Below are positions 1-7,183 of a DNA stretch of 55,553 bases, in pieces; the stretch's first letter is position 1; every line of letters starts with the position of its first letter. A program made the position numbers and the translations under genes. This DNA is from Scatonaster sp045598705 (GTDB taxonomy: Bacteria; Bacillota; Clostridia; Saccharofermentanales; Saccharofermentanaceae). Location: contig JAZLMM010000004.1 in NCBI GenBank assembly GCA_045598705.1, forward strand, positions 1-55,553, given 5' to 3'. The notes under the pieces are model-generated. The model made no database searches and was not told where the DNA came from. It worked only from the letters and a program-made list of their open reading frames with translations.

Positions 1-143
1 GCAGCGTGAAAAATGCTCCTGGATGTTCCGACTACAGCGACATTTGTTCATTCCAGTCGGAAACGGTCTTGTCCGGAAGAAACAATGAACATTTCTTGCC
101 TGATGAAGCGCTCTCCATTTCCCAAGAAAACGTGAAGATCCGT
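1..143 (-). repeat. Terminal repeat copy, inverted relative to 55275-55417
   Basis: This stretch is the near-exact reverse complement of 55275-55417 (base i pairs with base 55418-i). I see about seven substitutions, six of them clustered at 104-112. It contains one copy of the palindrome with TTCCGACT(A/G) and CAGTCGGAA arms found in the array at the right end, plus the ~80-base leader next to it. Similarity stops at about base 143. The repeat probably continues left of the window. Two copies facing outward at the ends of a 55-kb piece are what one expects if an assembly broke at a multicopy repeat. Confidence 0.9.
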
Positions 144-162
144 TTTTTTGGCGTATTATTAA

Positions 163-357
163 AAAAGGCGGTGTAGAGATTCTAGTGGGGCCCATGCTAT
201 GCTTGTGGTGTCCGTATCATCTAGCAAGATTAGTGTGATTGAACAATGTGGATTAGATGCCAATACTCGCTCATCGTGGTACTATAAAAAAGAATATTCT
301 TTTGAACAGTTGTTTAACAAAGGATATTTACCTGTGTATTGTTATGATGTGAGATGA
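163..357 (+). pseudogene. Decayed C-terminal fragment of a possibly secreted protein
   Basis: One frame is open from 163 to the TGA at 355-357, with an internal ATG at 199. The peptide contains HAMLVVSV, then VIEQCG, a basic/aromatic stretch, and ends GYLPVYCYDV. The spacing of HA-x-LVV and a terminal GYLPVY reminds me of the end of NlpC/CHAP-like cell-wall hydrolase domains, but the match is too short to name. There is no ribosome binding site or upstream domain, and it starts immediately inside the terminal repeat. I read it as the 3' remnant of a gene cut by the repeat. It could also be meaningless open sequence. Confidence 0.3.
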
Positions 358-383
358 TGTGGTATGTCTTGTAGAAGAAGTAG

Positions 384-1514
384 AAAAAGCCATGTGATTT
401 TGTTTTTTTGTCGCCTTGCTATTTGGCATGTTTAACGGATGTGATTTCTGGTGAAGGCCCCGATATGATTTTGCACAGTATTGATGCAGAAGATAAAGTG
501 AATTCTACATATTTGGAAAATGGTGGGTATATCCAAGAAATGTCTTCATATTGGTATGGTGAAGATGAATCTTGGCGGCAACAATTTACTCCTGCTGCAC
601 TTGCACATCTTGAAAATAGTGGTGAGTTAAAGTGTATTCCGATTGATATGGTTCTCTTTTCTGCAGTTCTAAACCCGAATTGTTCACCCGATGCGTGTAC
701 TACATATGCTGACACACTCCATTATTTGGAAAACTCAACTGAGATTCCTTTTCTTTCTTGGAGTAGAAAAGAAGACTATCTTAAAGAGATGCTGGCTGTA
801 GACATGGATAGTTTTATTTGTTGGGAATCAAACAAAGCAGATTTCGCCTGCGATTCGTTTCGAGCATTGTTGAGATTGTGTAAAGAGTATTGTCTTTCAG
901 ATATAGAGATGAATATGGAATTTGATTCTTCGCAGTTTCTATTTCGTAACACAGTGGATAGTTTTGCAGGCGAAAACTATTTGTACTATACGTACCGTCC
1001 ACTAACCCAAAATTGGAACGTGAATGAAGGTTGCGTTCGAGGATATCCTTTAGGAAGTGAAAGTGATGCTTATGTTAGGTTTGATGAAACCATTTCTGTT
1101 ACTTCGGATTGTAGCAATGTTGAGCTGGCTTGGCAGTTTATCAAATACATGTTGAGTGAAGAAGTTCAGAGTTATCATTATGAAGAAGAGTCAAGTGCCC
1201 CATTTTGCTCGCTCATTCGATGGGATGTACTCGAGAATGCGATGGATTTTCTAACTCATCCCAGTGAACACCAGGGGTATTGGTATACATTTGATTCGGA
1301 TTTCAACGTGCTGTATGGTTATTCGGAAAATGAGGCACAGACCTTTTTGGATTATTACACGACAATTCATCACACACTGTATCCGGATATGGAGATTATC
1401 AATATTGTGGTGGAGGAGTCTGCAGGTTATTTTTCCGAACAAAGAAGTATGGATGATGTTATTCAGACGATTAACGAACGTGTGCAGATTATCCTTGATG
1501 AACGGGCAAATTAG
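384..1514 (+). pseudogene. 5'-truncated extracellular solute-binding protein (ABC sugar type)
   Basis: The reading frame is open from 384. The first usable start is TTG at 408 with no ribosome binding site, giving 368 residues. The protein begins at the family motif ISGEGPDMIL, which normally lies about 90 residues in. It carries the later SBP landmarks: GYP near residue 215, AWQFIKYMLSEEVQ near 245, and a C-terminal EESAGYF..RSMDDV..TINERVQIIL segment. The signal peptide, lipobox and first lobe are absent, so it cannot be exported as it stands. No transporter permease or ATPase is adjacent. It is most likely a remnant next to the terminal repeat; an unseen frameshifted 5' part is possible but I did not find one. 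Confidence 0.7.
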
Positions 1515-1677
1515 TTGGAAATTTCCTCATCTGTCTGTCATGCTGCCCTTATGGAACACGTACAGGATTTACACTGGTTGAATGGGGCGACGCTGAAATC
1601 GAAACGTGAGAAGGTACCCTTTTTCTCTCCTTTGACGTACAATAGAACGAGCACATTCAAAGGAGTATGATTCAATC

Positions 1678-3606
1678 ATGAGACACAATCCATTGCCGCT
1701 GTCGCGGGCGGATCTGATGAAGGTGGAGAGCCCTGCTCGTTATGTGGGCGGTGAAGTCAACGCTGTTGTGAAGGAAGAAATGCTGGAGGAACTGGAGAAG
1801 ACCAGACGTACGTCATTTCTCCGCTTTGCTTTCTGCTTCCCGGATATCTATGAAATTGGTATGAGCAATCTGGCGCTTCAGATTCTCTATCATGTGATGA
1901 ATGAAGATCCACATATCGCTTGCGAGCGTGCGTTCTCACCGTGGCTTGATATGGATGCACTGATGCGTGAGAAGAATGTGAAGCTATACTCGCTGGAAAC
2001 TAGGACACCGCTGGATCAATTCGATGTACTCGGTTTCACGCTGGGCTATGAGATGTGCTATACCAATGTGCTTCAGATGCTGGATCTGTCCGGCATTCCT
2101 TTCTATTCGAAAGAACGTGGAGAGAACGATCCGATTATTTGCTGCGGTGGACCGGTCGCGTATAACATAGAACCGATGGCGGACTTCTTCGATATCGTCA
2201 TGATGGGTGAGGGCGAGGAGATGATCCTCGAGTTCTGTGAGAAGGTGCGCGAGTACAAGCTTTCCAAAGAGACGAATCACCCGATGACCCGCGCGGAACT
2301 TCTACGGGCCTGTGATGAGATCGAAGGCATCTATGTGCCATCTTTGTATGAATGTTCCTACGACCGCGACGTTGGTGCCAGTATTCGTCCGAAGTATGAA
2401 GGTGTGAAGACGACGATTAAGAAGCGTATCATCAAAGATCTGGACAAGGTTACTTATCCGACTAACCCAGTGGTGTCCAATATGCGTGTCGTGCATGACC
2501 GTACCTACTTGGAGGTCTTCCGTGGTTGCATCCGCGGTTGCCGTTTCTGTCAGGCGGGATTCGTCTATCGACCGGTTCGTGAGAAGTCCGTAGATGTACT
2601 CTGTGAGCAGGGTAGACTTCTGGAGAAGAACACCGGTTACGATGAGATGGGACTTCTGTCATTATCGACCAGTGATTACACGGAGTTCCCGGAACTTGCG
2701 GAGAAACTTCTGGATACTTTCGAAGGTCATCATACCAGTCTTTCACTTCCGTCTTTGCGACTGGATTCTTTCTCATTAGACCTGATGGAGAAAGTACAGA
2801 GTACGAGAAAGTCGGGACTTACATTTGCACCGGAAGCGGGTACCCAGCGACTTCGCGATGTCATCAATAAGAATATCCGAGAAGAAGATATTTTCTCGTC
2901 GTTGCGACTTGCATTCCAAGGTGGATGGAGTACCGTAAAACTCTACTTCATGCTTGGACTTCCAACTGAGACGGATGAAGATGTAATAGCCATTGCTGAT
3001 CTTGCTTCACGCATTGAGAAACTCTACTTTGACGTGGGACGCGAGACAGGTCAACGAATGAGAAGACTGGATATTACAGTATCAACATCACTATTTATTC
3101 CAAAGCCGTTTACCCCATTCCAGTGGGAGAAACAGGATTCGAAAGAAGAATTGATCCGCAAACAGAAATTGCTGAAAGATCATATCCGCAGTCGTAATAT
3201 TCACTATGCATGGCATGATTTCGATTCGTCTGTGTGGGAAGTGGTGCTGGCAAGAGGTGATCGTAGATTATCGCCAGTACTTCTGGAAGGATATCAGAAG
3301 GGACTGTTCTATGATGCATGGGACGATCATTTCAAGTTCGACCAGTGGCTGGAGATATTGACTTCACATGGACTGTCCGTCGATGATTTTGCAAGAGCTT
3401 TCTCAGAAGAAGAGACACTTCCGTGGGATCACGTCAGCGTGGGGGTCACGAAGAAGTTCTTGCTGTCTGAACGTCATCTAGCATATGCCGAACAGACGAC
3501 GCCATCCTGCCGTGAACATTGCTCCGGGTGTGGAATTGCTTGCTTCGGGGTAGGCGAATGCTTCTCTGGAAGACAGGATAATACAGGAAAGGCAGGTGAG
3601 TCCTGA
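1678..3606 (+). CDS. TIGR03960-type B12-binding-fold radical SAM protein
   Basis: This 642-residue protein has an N-terminal cobalamin-binding-like region (residues about 35-200, including the LGYEMCYTNVLQMLDLSGIPF stretch) and then a radical SAM domain with the cluster motif RGCIRGCRFCQAG (C-x3-C-x2-C, near residue 285). A Cys-rich tail (C-x3-C-x2-C-x3-C near 615-630) may hold another metal site. The family is conserved in Clostridia and nearly always precedes the TIGR03936 gene, as here. Its substrate is not established; a role in RNA or ribosome-linked modification is often guessed because of neighbouring rng/rplU, which are absent here. The start ATG has a good AAAGGAG upstream. It overlaps the next gene by one base. 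Confidence 0.9.
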   Translation: MRHNPLPLSRADLMKVESPARYVGGEVNAVVKEEMLEELEKTRRTSFLRFAFCFPDIYEIGMSNLALQILYHVMNEDPHIACERAFSPWLDMDALMREKNVKLYSLETRTPLDQFDVLGFTLGYEMCYTNVLQMLDLSGIPFYSKERGENDPIICCGGPVAYNIEPMADFFDIVMMGEGEEMILEFCEKVREYKLSKETNHPMTRAELLRACDEIEGIYVPSLYECSYDRDVGASIRPKYEGVKTTIKKRIIKDLDKVTYPTNPVVSNMRVVHDRTYLEVFRGCIRGCRFCQAGFVYRPVREKSVDVLCEQGRLLEKNTGYDEMGLLSLSTSDYTEFPELAEKLLDTFEGHHTSLSLPSLRLDSFSLDLMEKVQSTRKSGLTFAPEAGTQRLRDVINKNIREEDIFSSLRLAFQGGWSTVKLYFMLGLPTETDEDVIAIADLASRIEKLYFDVGRETGQRMRRLDITVSTSLFIPKPFTPFQWEKQDSKEELIRKQKLLKDHIRSRNIHYAWHDFDSSVWEVVLARGDRRLSPVLLEGYQKGLFYDAWDDHFKFDQWLEILTSHGLSVDDFARAFSEEETLPWDHVSVGVTKKFLLSERHLAYAEQTTPSCREHCSGCGIACFGVGECFSGRQDNTGKAGES

Positions 3607-4340
3607 TGTTGCAAAGTGAATTGGAAAAGAAGATGACCATGCAACCTCACCAGACAGCATATGTGCAGCGATGCCGTTTTGCTAGAGAAGGGGCGACGAC
3701 GTATCTCGGTCACCTCGATCTCATGACAGTATTCGAACGTGCGGCACGTCGCGCGGAACTGCCAATCCTTTATTCACAGGGCTACAATCCACGCCCCATG
3801 ATGGTCTTTGCTCTCCCGCTTGGCGTGGGCATCGAGAGTACGAGTGACTATCTCGATATTTCGTTGAAATGCCCCTACGATGCGGGTGATTTTGCCAAAG
3901 AAATGAATGAAGCGCTGCCGGAGGGACTTCGTATCTTAAGCGCGAAGTCGATCCCGGAACCGAAGGACAGCATCATGTCATTGGTCACGATGGCTTCTTA
4001 TCGCTTCGAGGCGAAAGGCATCCGCCCAGCCTTTGAAACTGCGATGAAGAAAGAATCCTTGATGGTGACGAAGATGTCAAAAGGCAAAGCCAAAGAGACG
4101 GATATTCGCCCACTACTGCTTACGATTACCGATACGAAAGAGAACGATCCCGATTGCGTGGAATTTATGGCAATGGCCGGATCGGCGAACAATGCACGTC
4201 CGGATTTAATCCTCAATAGTTTGAGCCGTTACTGCGGAATGGAGCCTGAAATTGCCGAGAATACACGCGTGATTCGGACAGGCCTTTTTGCCGGATCGTA
4301 CCCGACAATGATACCAATTGAAGAATGCCCGATTCGATGA
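3606..4340 (+). CDS. TIGR03936 / DUF2344 radical-SAM-associated protein
   Basis: The gene starts at the ATG inside the TGATG overlap with the upstream radical SAM gene, so translation is probably coupled. The 244 residues fit DUF2344: FAREGATTYLGHLDLMTVFERA near residues 24-45, then PILYSQGYNPRP and ALPLGVGIES. This is the usual partner of TIGR03960 proteins, sometimes fused to them. Biochemical function is unknown; the His in GHLD and the conserved QGYNP loop suggest a binding or catalytic pocket. An in-frame ATG about 10 codons in is an alternative start. Confidence 0.88.
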   Translation: MLQSELEKKMTMQPHQTAYVQRCRFAREGATTYLGHLDLMTVFERAARRAELPILYSQGYNPRPMMVFALPLGVGIESTSDYLDISLKCPYDAGDFAKEMNEALPEGLRILSAKSIPEPKDSIMSLVTMASYRFEAKGIRPAFETAMKKESLMVTKMSKGKAKETDIRPLLLTITDTKENDPDCVEFMAMAGSANNARPDLILNSLSRYCGMEPEIAENTRVIRTGLFAGSYPTMIPIEECPIR

Positions 4341-4357
4341 ACCGTTCGGGTCTTTTT
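4329..4357 (+). terminator. Weak intrinsic terminator at the end of the radical-SAM pair
   Basis: CCCGA at 4329-4333 can pair with TCGGG at 4347-4351, followed by TCTTTTT. The stem has an internal mismatch and overlaps the stop codon. A plausible but weak terminator before the MarR gene. Confidence 0.4.
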
Positions 4358-4439
4358 CCATGGACGGGAAAAGAGTATGCATTGTCTTTTCAATTGTTAT
4401 CGTGTATGATTTTCTTGTGATTTGTTCAGGAGGGAATAG

Positions 4440-4940
4440 ATGATGGCCACCAACGAACAGGACTTTGCAGAGAGTCTGTTACATATATTCGATAACGTGC
4501 TTCTGACGGAAGGGATGGCGCTTTCAAAGGGGTACTTCTCTGATTTGTCGATTGCAGAACTCCATACCATTAATGCAATTGGTCCATACGAAGCGCGTAC
4601 GATGACGGAAACAGCGAATATGCTCGGCATCACGGTAGGTACGCTGACTGTGGCGATCGACCGCCTCGTAAAGAAGAAATATGTTGAGCGCCAGCGTGAT
4701 ACGAAGGATCGTCGTATCGTACGTATTTCATTGACTCGACAGGGGAAATTGGCGTATCGTATGCATTCCAAATTTCACCGTGTTCTGGTGAAGCGCATCA
4801 TGGATCCACTTTCTGAAGAAGAACAGACACTGCTGACCGGTATGGTTGCGCGAATCGACAACTATGTGGAAGAGCAGTATAAGAAATACAGTAACGGTGA
4901 ACAGTATAAGCGCATTGTGCGTGACGATACGGAGGTGTGA
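4440..4940 (+). CDS. MarR-family transcriptional regulator (FabT-like context)
   Basis: This 166-residue winged-helix protein has a MarR core: helix region LSIAELHTINAIG, recognition part TANMLGITVGTLTVAIDRLVKKKYVER, and the wing DTKDRRIVRISLTRQG. AGGAGGG precedes the ATG. It sits directly upstream of an acyl carrier protein gene, with an 18-base tail that supplies the next Shine-Dalgarno sequence. In Firmicutes a MarR protein beside acyl carrier/fatty-acid genes is typically FabT, a repressor that responds to acyl-ACP. I infer but cannot prove that role here, because no fab biosynthetic genes follow. The palindrome at 7044-7060 is a candidate binding site. Confidence 0.85.
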   Translation: MMATNEQDFAESLLHIFDNVLLTEGMALSKGYFSDLSIAELHTINAIGPYEARTMTETANMLGITVGTLTVAIDRLVKKKYVERQRDTKDRRIVRISLTRQGKLAYRMHSKFHRVLVKRIMDPLSEEEQTLLTGMVARIDNYVEEQYKKYSNGEQYKRIVRDDTEV

Positions 4941-4942
4941 CC

Positions 4943-5203
4943 ATGGCCACATCAAGAAAGATATCTCAAGATGAAGTCTTCGCCACCATTGCCAAAATGT
5001 TGTCGAAACTTCTGAATCTGCCAACGGAACGCTTCCAGATGGAGACGGAGATCTTTGATGAACTCCCGCTTGATTCGCTCCAGTTATACGAATTGGTCGT
5101 TGATTTGGAAAACCAGTATTCCATCCGAATCTCTGACGAAGCAATCGAGAAGGTCAGAACCATTCGAGACGTGGTGGACATGATCACCGACCCAGAACAA
5201 TAA
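4943..5203 (+). CDS. Acyl carrier protein
   Basis: This small acidic helical protein (86 residues from ATG 4943) has the phosphopantetheine attachment motif LPLDSLQLYELV, with Ser45 as the modified residue. I prefer ATG 4943 over GTG 4937, because GGAGGT at 4931-4936 is 6-7 bases from the ATG and too close to the GTG. The motif is DSLQ instead of the common DSL(D/E), and the protein is divergent from housekeeping AcpP. It is therefore probably a specialised carrier. Neighbours are a MarR regulator, a lipid-kinase homologue and lipid acyl-transfer genes. Confidence 0.88.
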   Translation: MATSRKISQDEVFATIAKMLSKLLNLPTERFQMETEIFDELPLDSLQLYELVVDLENQYSIRISDEAIEKVRTIRDVVDMITDPEQ

Positions 5204-5246
5204 GTAGAAGCAGTAAACTTGGAACAAGTGCAATAAGAGGAAAGAC

Positions 5247-6215
5247 GTGCAGTACATTTTCATCGTCAATTCCAATTGTCATAAGAAGAGAAAGAAAGCT
5301 CTGGAGAAGGCGATTTCAGAGCTTCCAACTGATGTGCGCAACAAATCCAAACTTGAATACACACACCATGCCGGGCATGCGGGTGAACTGGCAGCAAGCT
5401 ATGCGGAGAAGTATGGTTCGGAGTGTATTATCTTTGCATGTGGCGGCGATGGTACAGTTCATGAAGTTGCCAATACTTTGGCTTTCCGTCAGTCACCGAT
5501 GGCTGTGGTCCCTATAGGAACCGGTAATGATTTCGCGAAGACCATCTATTCCAAGGCGATTATGAAGAAGCCAATGTCTTTGCTAAAGAAAATCTCTGAA
5601 CCCATCATTCAGACTGTCGATCTGCTTCGTATTGATAGTTACGATGTGATGGGCAATCATCTTCCTATGTGGAGTCGATATAGTCTGAATATCGCTTCGT
5701 TAGGATTGGATACACTGGTTCAGTCTAAGGCGAAGCAAATTGTAGCGAAACATCCGAAGAGCTTGTTCTTCCGAAATCATGCATATATGTTTGCAGCCAT
5801 ATCCTGTCTTCTGAACGGCTGGCATTTCACCATGGACTATTCGATTGAGTTGGAAAATGGAGAAATGGTAGAGAAGAAAGGGTTGTCATATTCGCTAGTC
5901 AGTATTTGTAACGGTCGGTACTATGGCAATGGATTCTGTCCTGCACCAACGGCGGATGTGTCAGATGGTCTTCTTGAAGTCTGTGTAGTGGACCATCTAT
6001 CGCGTTTCAGTGCCATGAGTAAACTTCTGAAATATAAGAAGGGCAAACATCTTGGTGAGAAGGCATTTACTTGCTATCAGTCCACCAGTGGAATCTTCTC
6101 GTCGCAAGACAGTAATCTTCAGATGCAGGGGAATTATGACGGCGAAGACTTCTTTGGACACAAAATCCGTTACGAAGTAATTCCTAACGCGATTCGTATG
6201 GCGATTTTCTCTTAA
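5247..6215 (+). CDS. Diacylglycerol-kinase-family lipid kinase
   Basis: The 322-residue protein has the DAGK catalytic domain: FACGGDGTVHEVANTL near residues 63-78 (nucleotide-binding GGDGT) and PIGTGNDFAK near 90-100. The C-terminal half forms the usual beta-sandwich, with NGRYYGNGF and APTADVSDGLLEVCVV. This YegS/DgkB/LCB5 family phosphorylates diacylglycerol or related lipids at the membrane face. The start is GTG 5247 behind AGAGG. It follows the acyl carrier protein gene by 43 bases, so regulator, carrier and kinase are probably co-transcribed. DgkB, which recycles diacylglycerol from lipoteichoic acid synthesis, is one possible exact role. Confidence 0.88.
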   Translation: MQYIFIVNSNCHKKRKKALEKAISELPTDVRNKSKLEYTHHAGHAGELAASYAEKYGSECIIFACGGDGTVHEVANTLAFRQSPMAVVPIGTGNDFAKTIYSKAIMKKPMSLLKKISEPIIQTVDLLRIDSYDVMGNHLPMWSRYSLNIASLGLDTLVQSKAKQIVAKHPKSLFFRNHAYMFAAISCLLNGWHFTMDYSIELENGEMVEKKGLSYSLVSICNGRYYGNGFCPAPTADVSDGLLEVCVVDHLSRFSAMSKLLKYKKGKHLGEKAFTCYQSTSGIFSSQDSNLQMQGNYDGEDFFGHKIRYEVIPNAIRMAIFS

Positions 6216-6242
6216 TGTTTCAAGAAATCCTATCTTGTAAAA

Positions 6243-6980
6243 TCACTTGCTTTCTTGCAAGTTGACGTCTTTGCTTTCCATATCTTTCATCCATTGATAG
6301 ACGGCAGCAGACAACTTGTGTGCGTCGTGTTCGTAATCACCCGGCATGAAAGGTACACCGTAATGGATGGTAATTCTCTTTCTTCTGTGATGGATCTTGT
6401 CCCAAGTCTGCGGGCGCTTCATGTGACGGGACCATGCCTGATAACCACCTTCGATGTAAATGGGAAGGAGCGGTACATCTGCTTTGACAGAAAGGTAAGC
6501 AGCGCCGTCTTTGAACTCCGCAACGTGACCATCAGAAGTGCGTGTGCCTTCCGGATGGACGAGAACGATATTGCCTTTCTCGACTTCCTTCTTTGCCTTA
6601 ATTAGACCACGGACAGGATTACCGAAACGATCTACAGCAATACCACGACCAACATGCATCATTGTGCGGCCGAGTGCGCCGTAGTTGGTCTCAAGATCAG
6701 AAGCGGCCAGAGAACAGAAGACTTTTCTGTGTTTTCTTGGGAGAAAACTCATGATCCACATGCCATCCGCGTAAGTCTGGTGATTCGCGCAGACAATGTA
6801 AGGTGAGACGGAAGGAATATTCTTCTTTCCTTCTGAACGAAGCTTTACCAGAATTTTGGTAATGGCCATGGAAACATGGTACCAGAAGAAACCCGTAAAC
6901 CCACGGGGAGTCGGATACTTCTTATCCAGCTCAGCTGCAGTATGCTTCGGCGCAGAAGACTGATTTTGATTCTCGGACAT
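6243..6980 (-). CDS. 1-acyl-sn-glycerol-3-phosphate acyltransferase (PlsC-like)
   Basis: This 245-residue protein carries the two acyltransferase blocks: NHQTYADG near residues 68-75 (the NHx4D catalytic pair) and VHPEGTRTSDG near 140-150 (glycerophosphate-binding EGTR), plus a later LPIYIEGGY. The family acylates lysophosphatidic acid at the inner membrane face. AGAGGGG lies just before the ATG. It converges with the lipid kinase (27-base gap) and diverges from the acyl-CoA ligase, with which it shares a 200-base control region. The hydrophobic segment before the NHx4D block is weak, suggesting peripheral membrane attachment. Confidence 0.9.
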   Translation of the reverse strand: MSENQNQSSAPKHTAAELDKKYPTPRGFTGFFWYHVSMAITKILVKLRSEGKKNIPSVSPYIVCANHQTYADGMWIMSFLPRKHRKVFCSLAASDLETNYGALGRTMMHVGRGIAVDRFGNPVRGLIKAKKEVEKGNIVLVHPEGTRTSDGHVAEFKDGAAYLSVKADVPLLPIYIEGGYQAWSRHMKRPQTWDKIHHRRKRITIHYGVPFMPGDYEHDAHKLSAAVYQWMKDMESKDVNLQESK

Positions 6981-7026
6981 GATATTTTCCCCTCTATATC
7001 ATCTAGTCACATCTATACAGAGAACT

Positions 7027-7055
7027 AAAATAGACCATTCAAGAAGAATTGTCAA
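7027..7055 (-). promoter_or_regulatory. SigA-type promoter for the plsC-like gene
   Basis: On the minus strand TTGACA (7055-7050) and TATTTT (7032-7027) are separated by exactly 17 bases. The -35 box lies inside the 17-bp palindrome 7044-7060, so a protein bound there would block this promoter. Confidence 0.6.
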
Positions 7056-7060
7056 TTCTT
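7044..7060. promoter_or_regulatory. Perfect 17-bp palindrome, candidate operator
   Basis: The sequence AAGAATTG-T-CAATTCTT is a perfect inverted repeat around one central base in the divergent region between the acyltransferase and acyl-CoA ligase genes. It covers the -35 element of the minus-strand promoter and lies about 30 bases upstream of the plus-strand promoter. Size and symmetry fit a MarR-type dimer. The regulator at 4440-4940 is the nearest candidate (inference). Confidence 0.55.
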
Positions 7061-7091
7061 GAGAATCTTTTCTGAAAGCCCCCGCAATGAA

Positions 7092-7120
7092 TAGACGAAT
7101 ATCGTGCGTAGTGGTATGAT
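7092..7120 (+). promoter_or_regulatory. Promoter for the acyl-CoA ligase gene
   Basis: TAGACG at 7092-7097 and TATGAT at 7115-7120 are 17 bases apart. The -10 is good and the -35 weak, which fits a regulated SigA promoter. Confidence 0.5.
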
Positions 7121-7183
7121 TAACAATTATGTATGATGCGTTATCTTGTGCATCATGCGATGAAGAACGATGGCGGAGGGAAT

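Noticed and set aside
1264..1581. Open frame overlapping the solute-binding remnant
   Set aside because: It is in another frame of the SBP region, with unnatural Arg/Ile/Trp-rich composition and no ribosome binding site.
6245..6262. ACTTGC...GCAAGT hairpin as a convergent terminator
   Set aside because: Lies inside the acyltransferase coding end and has no clear T-run on either strand.
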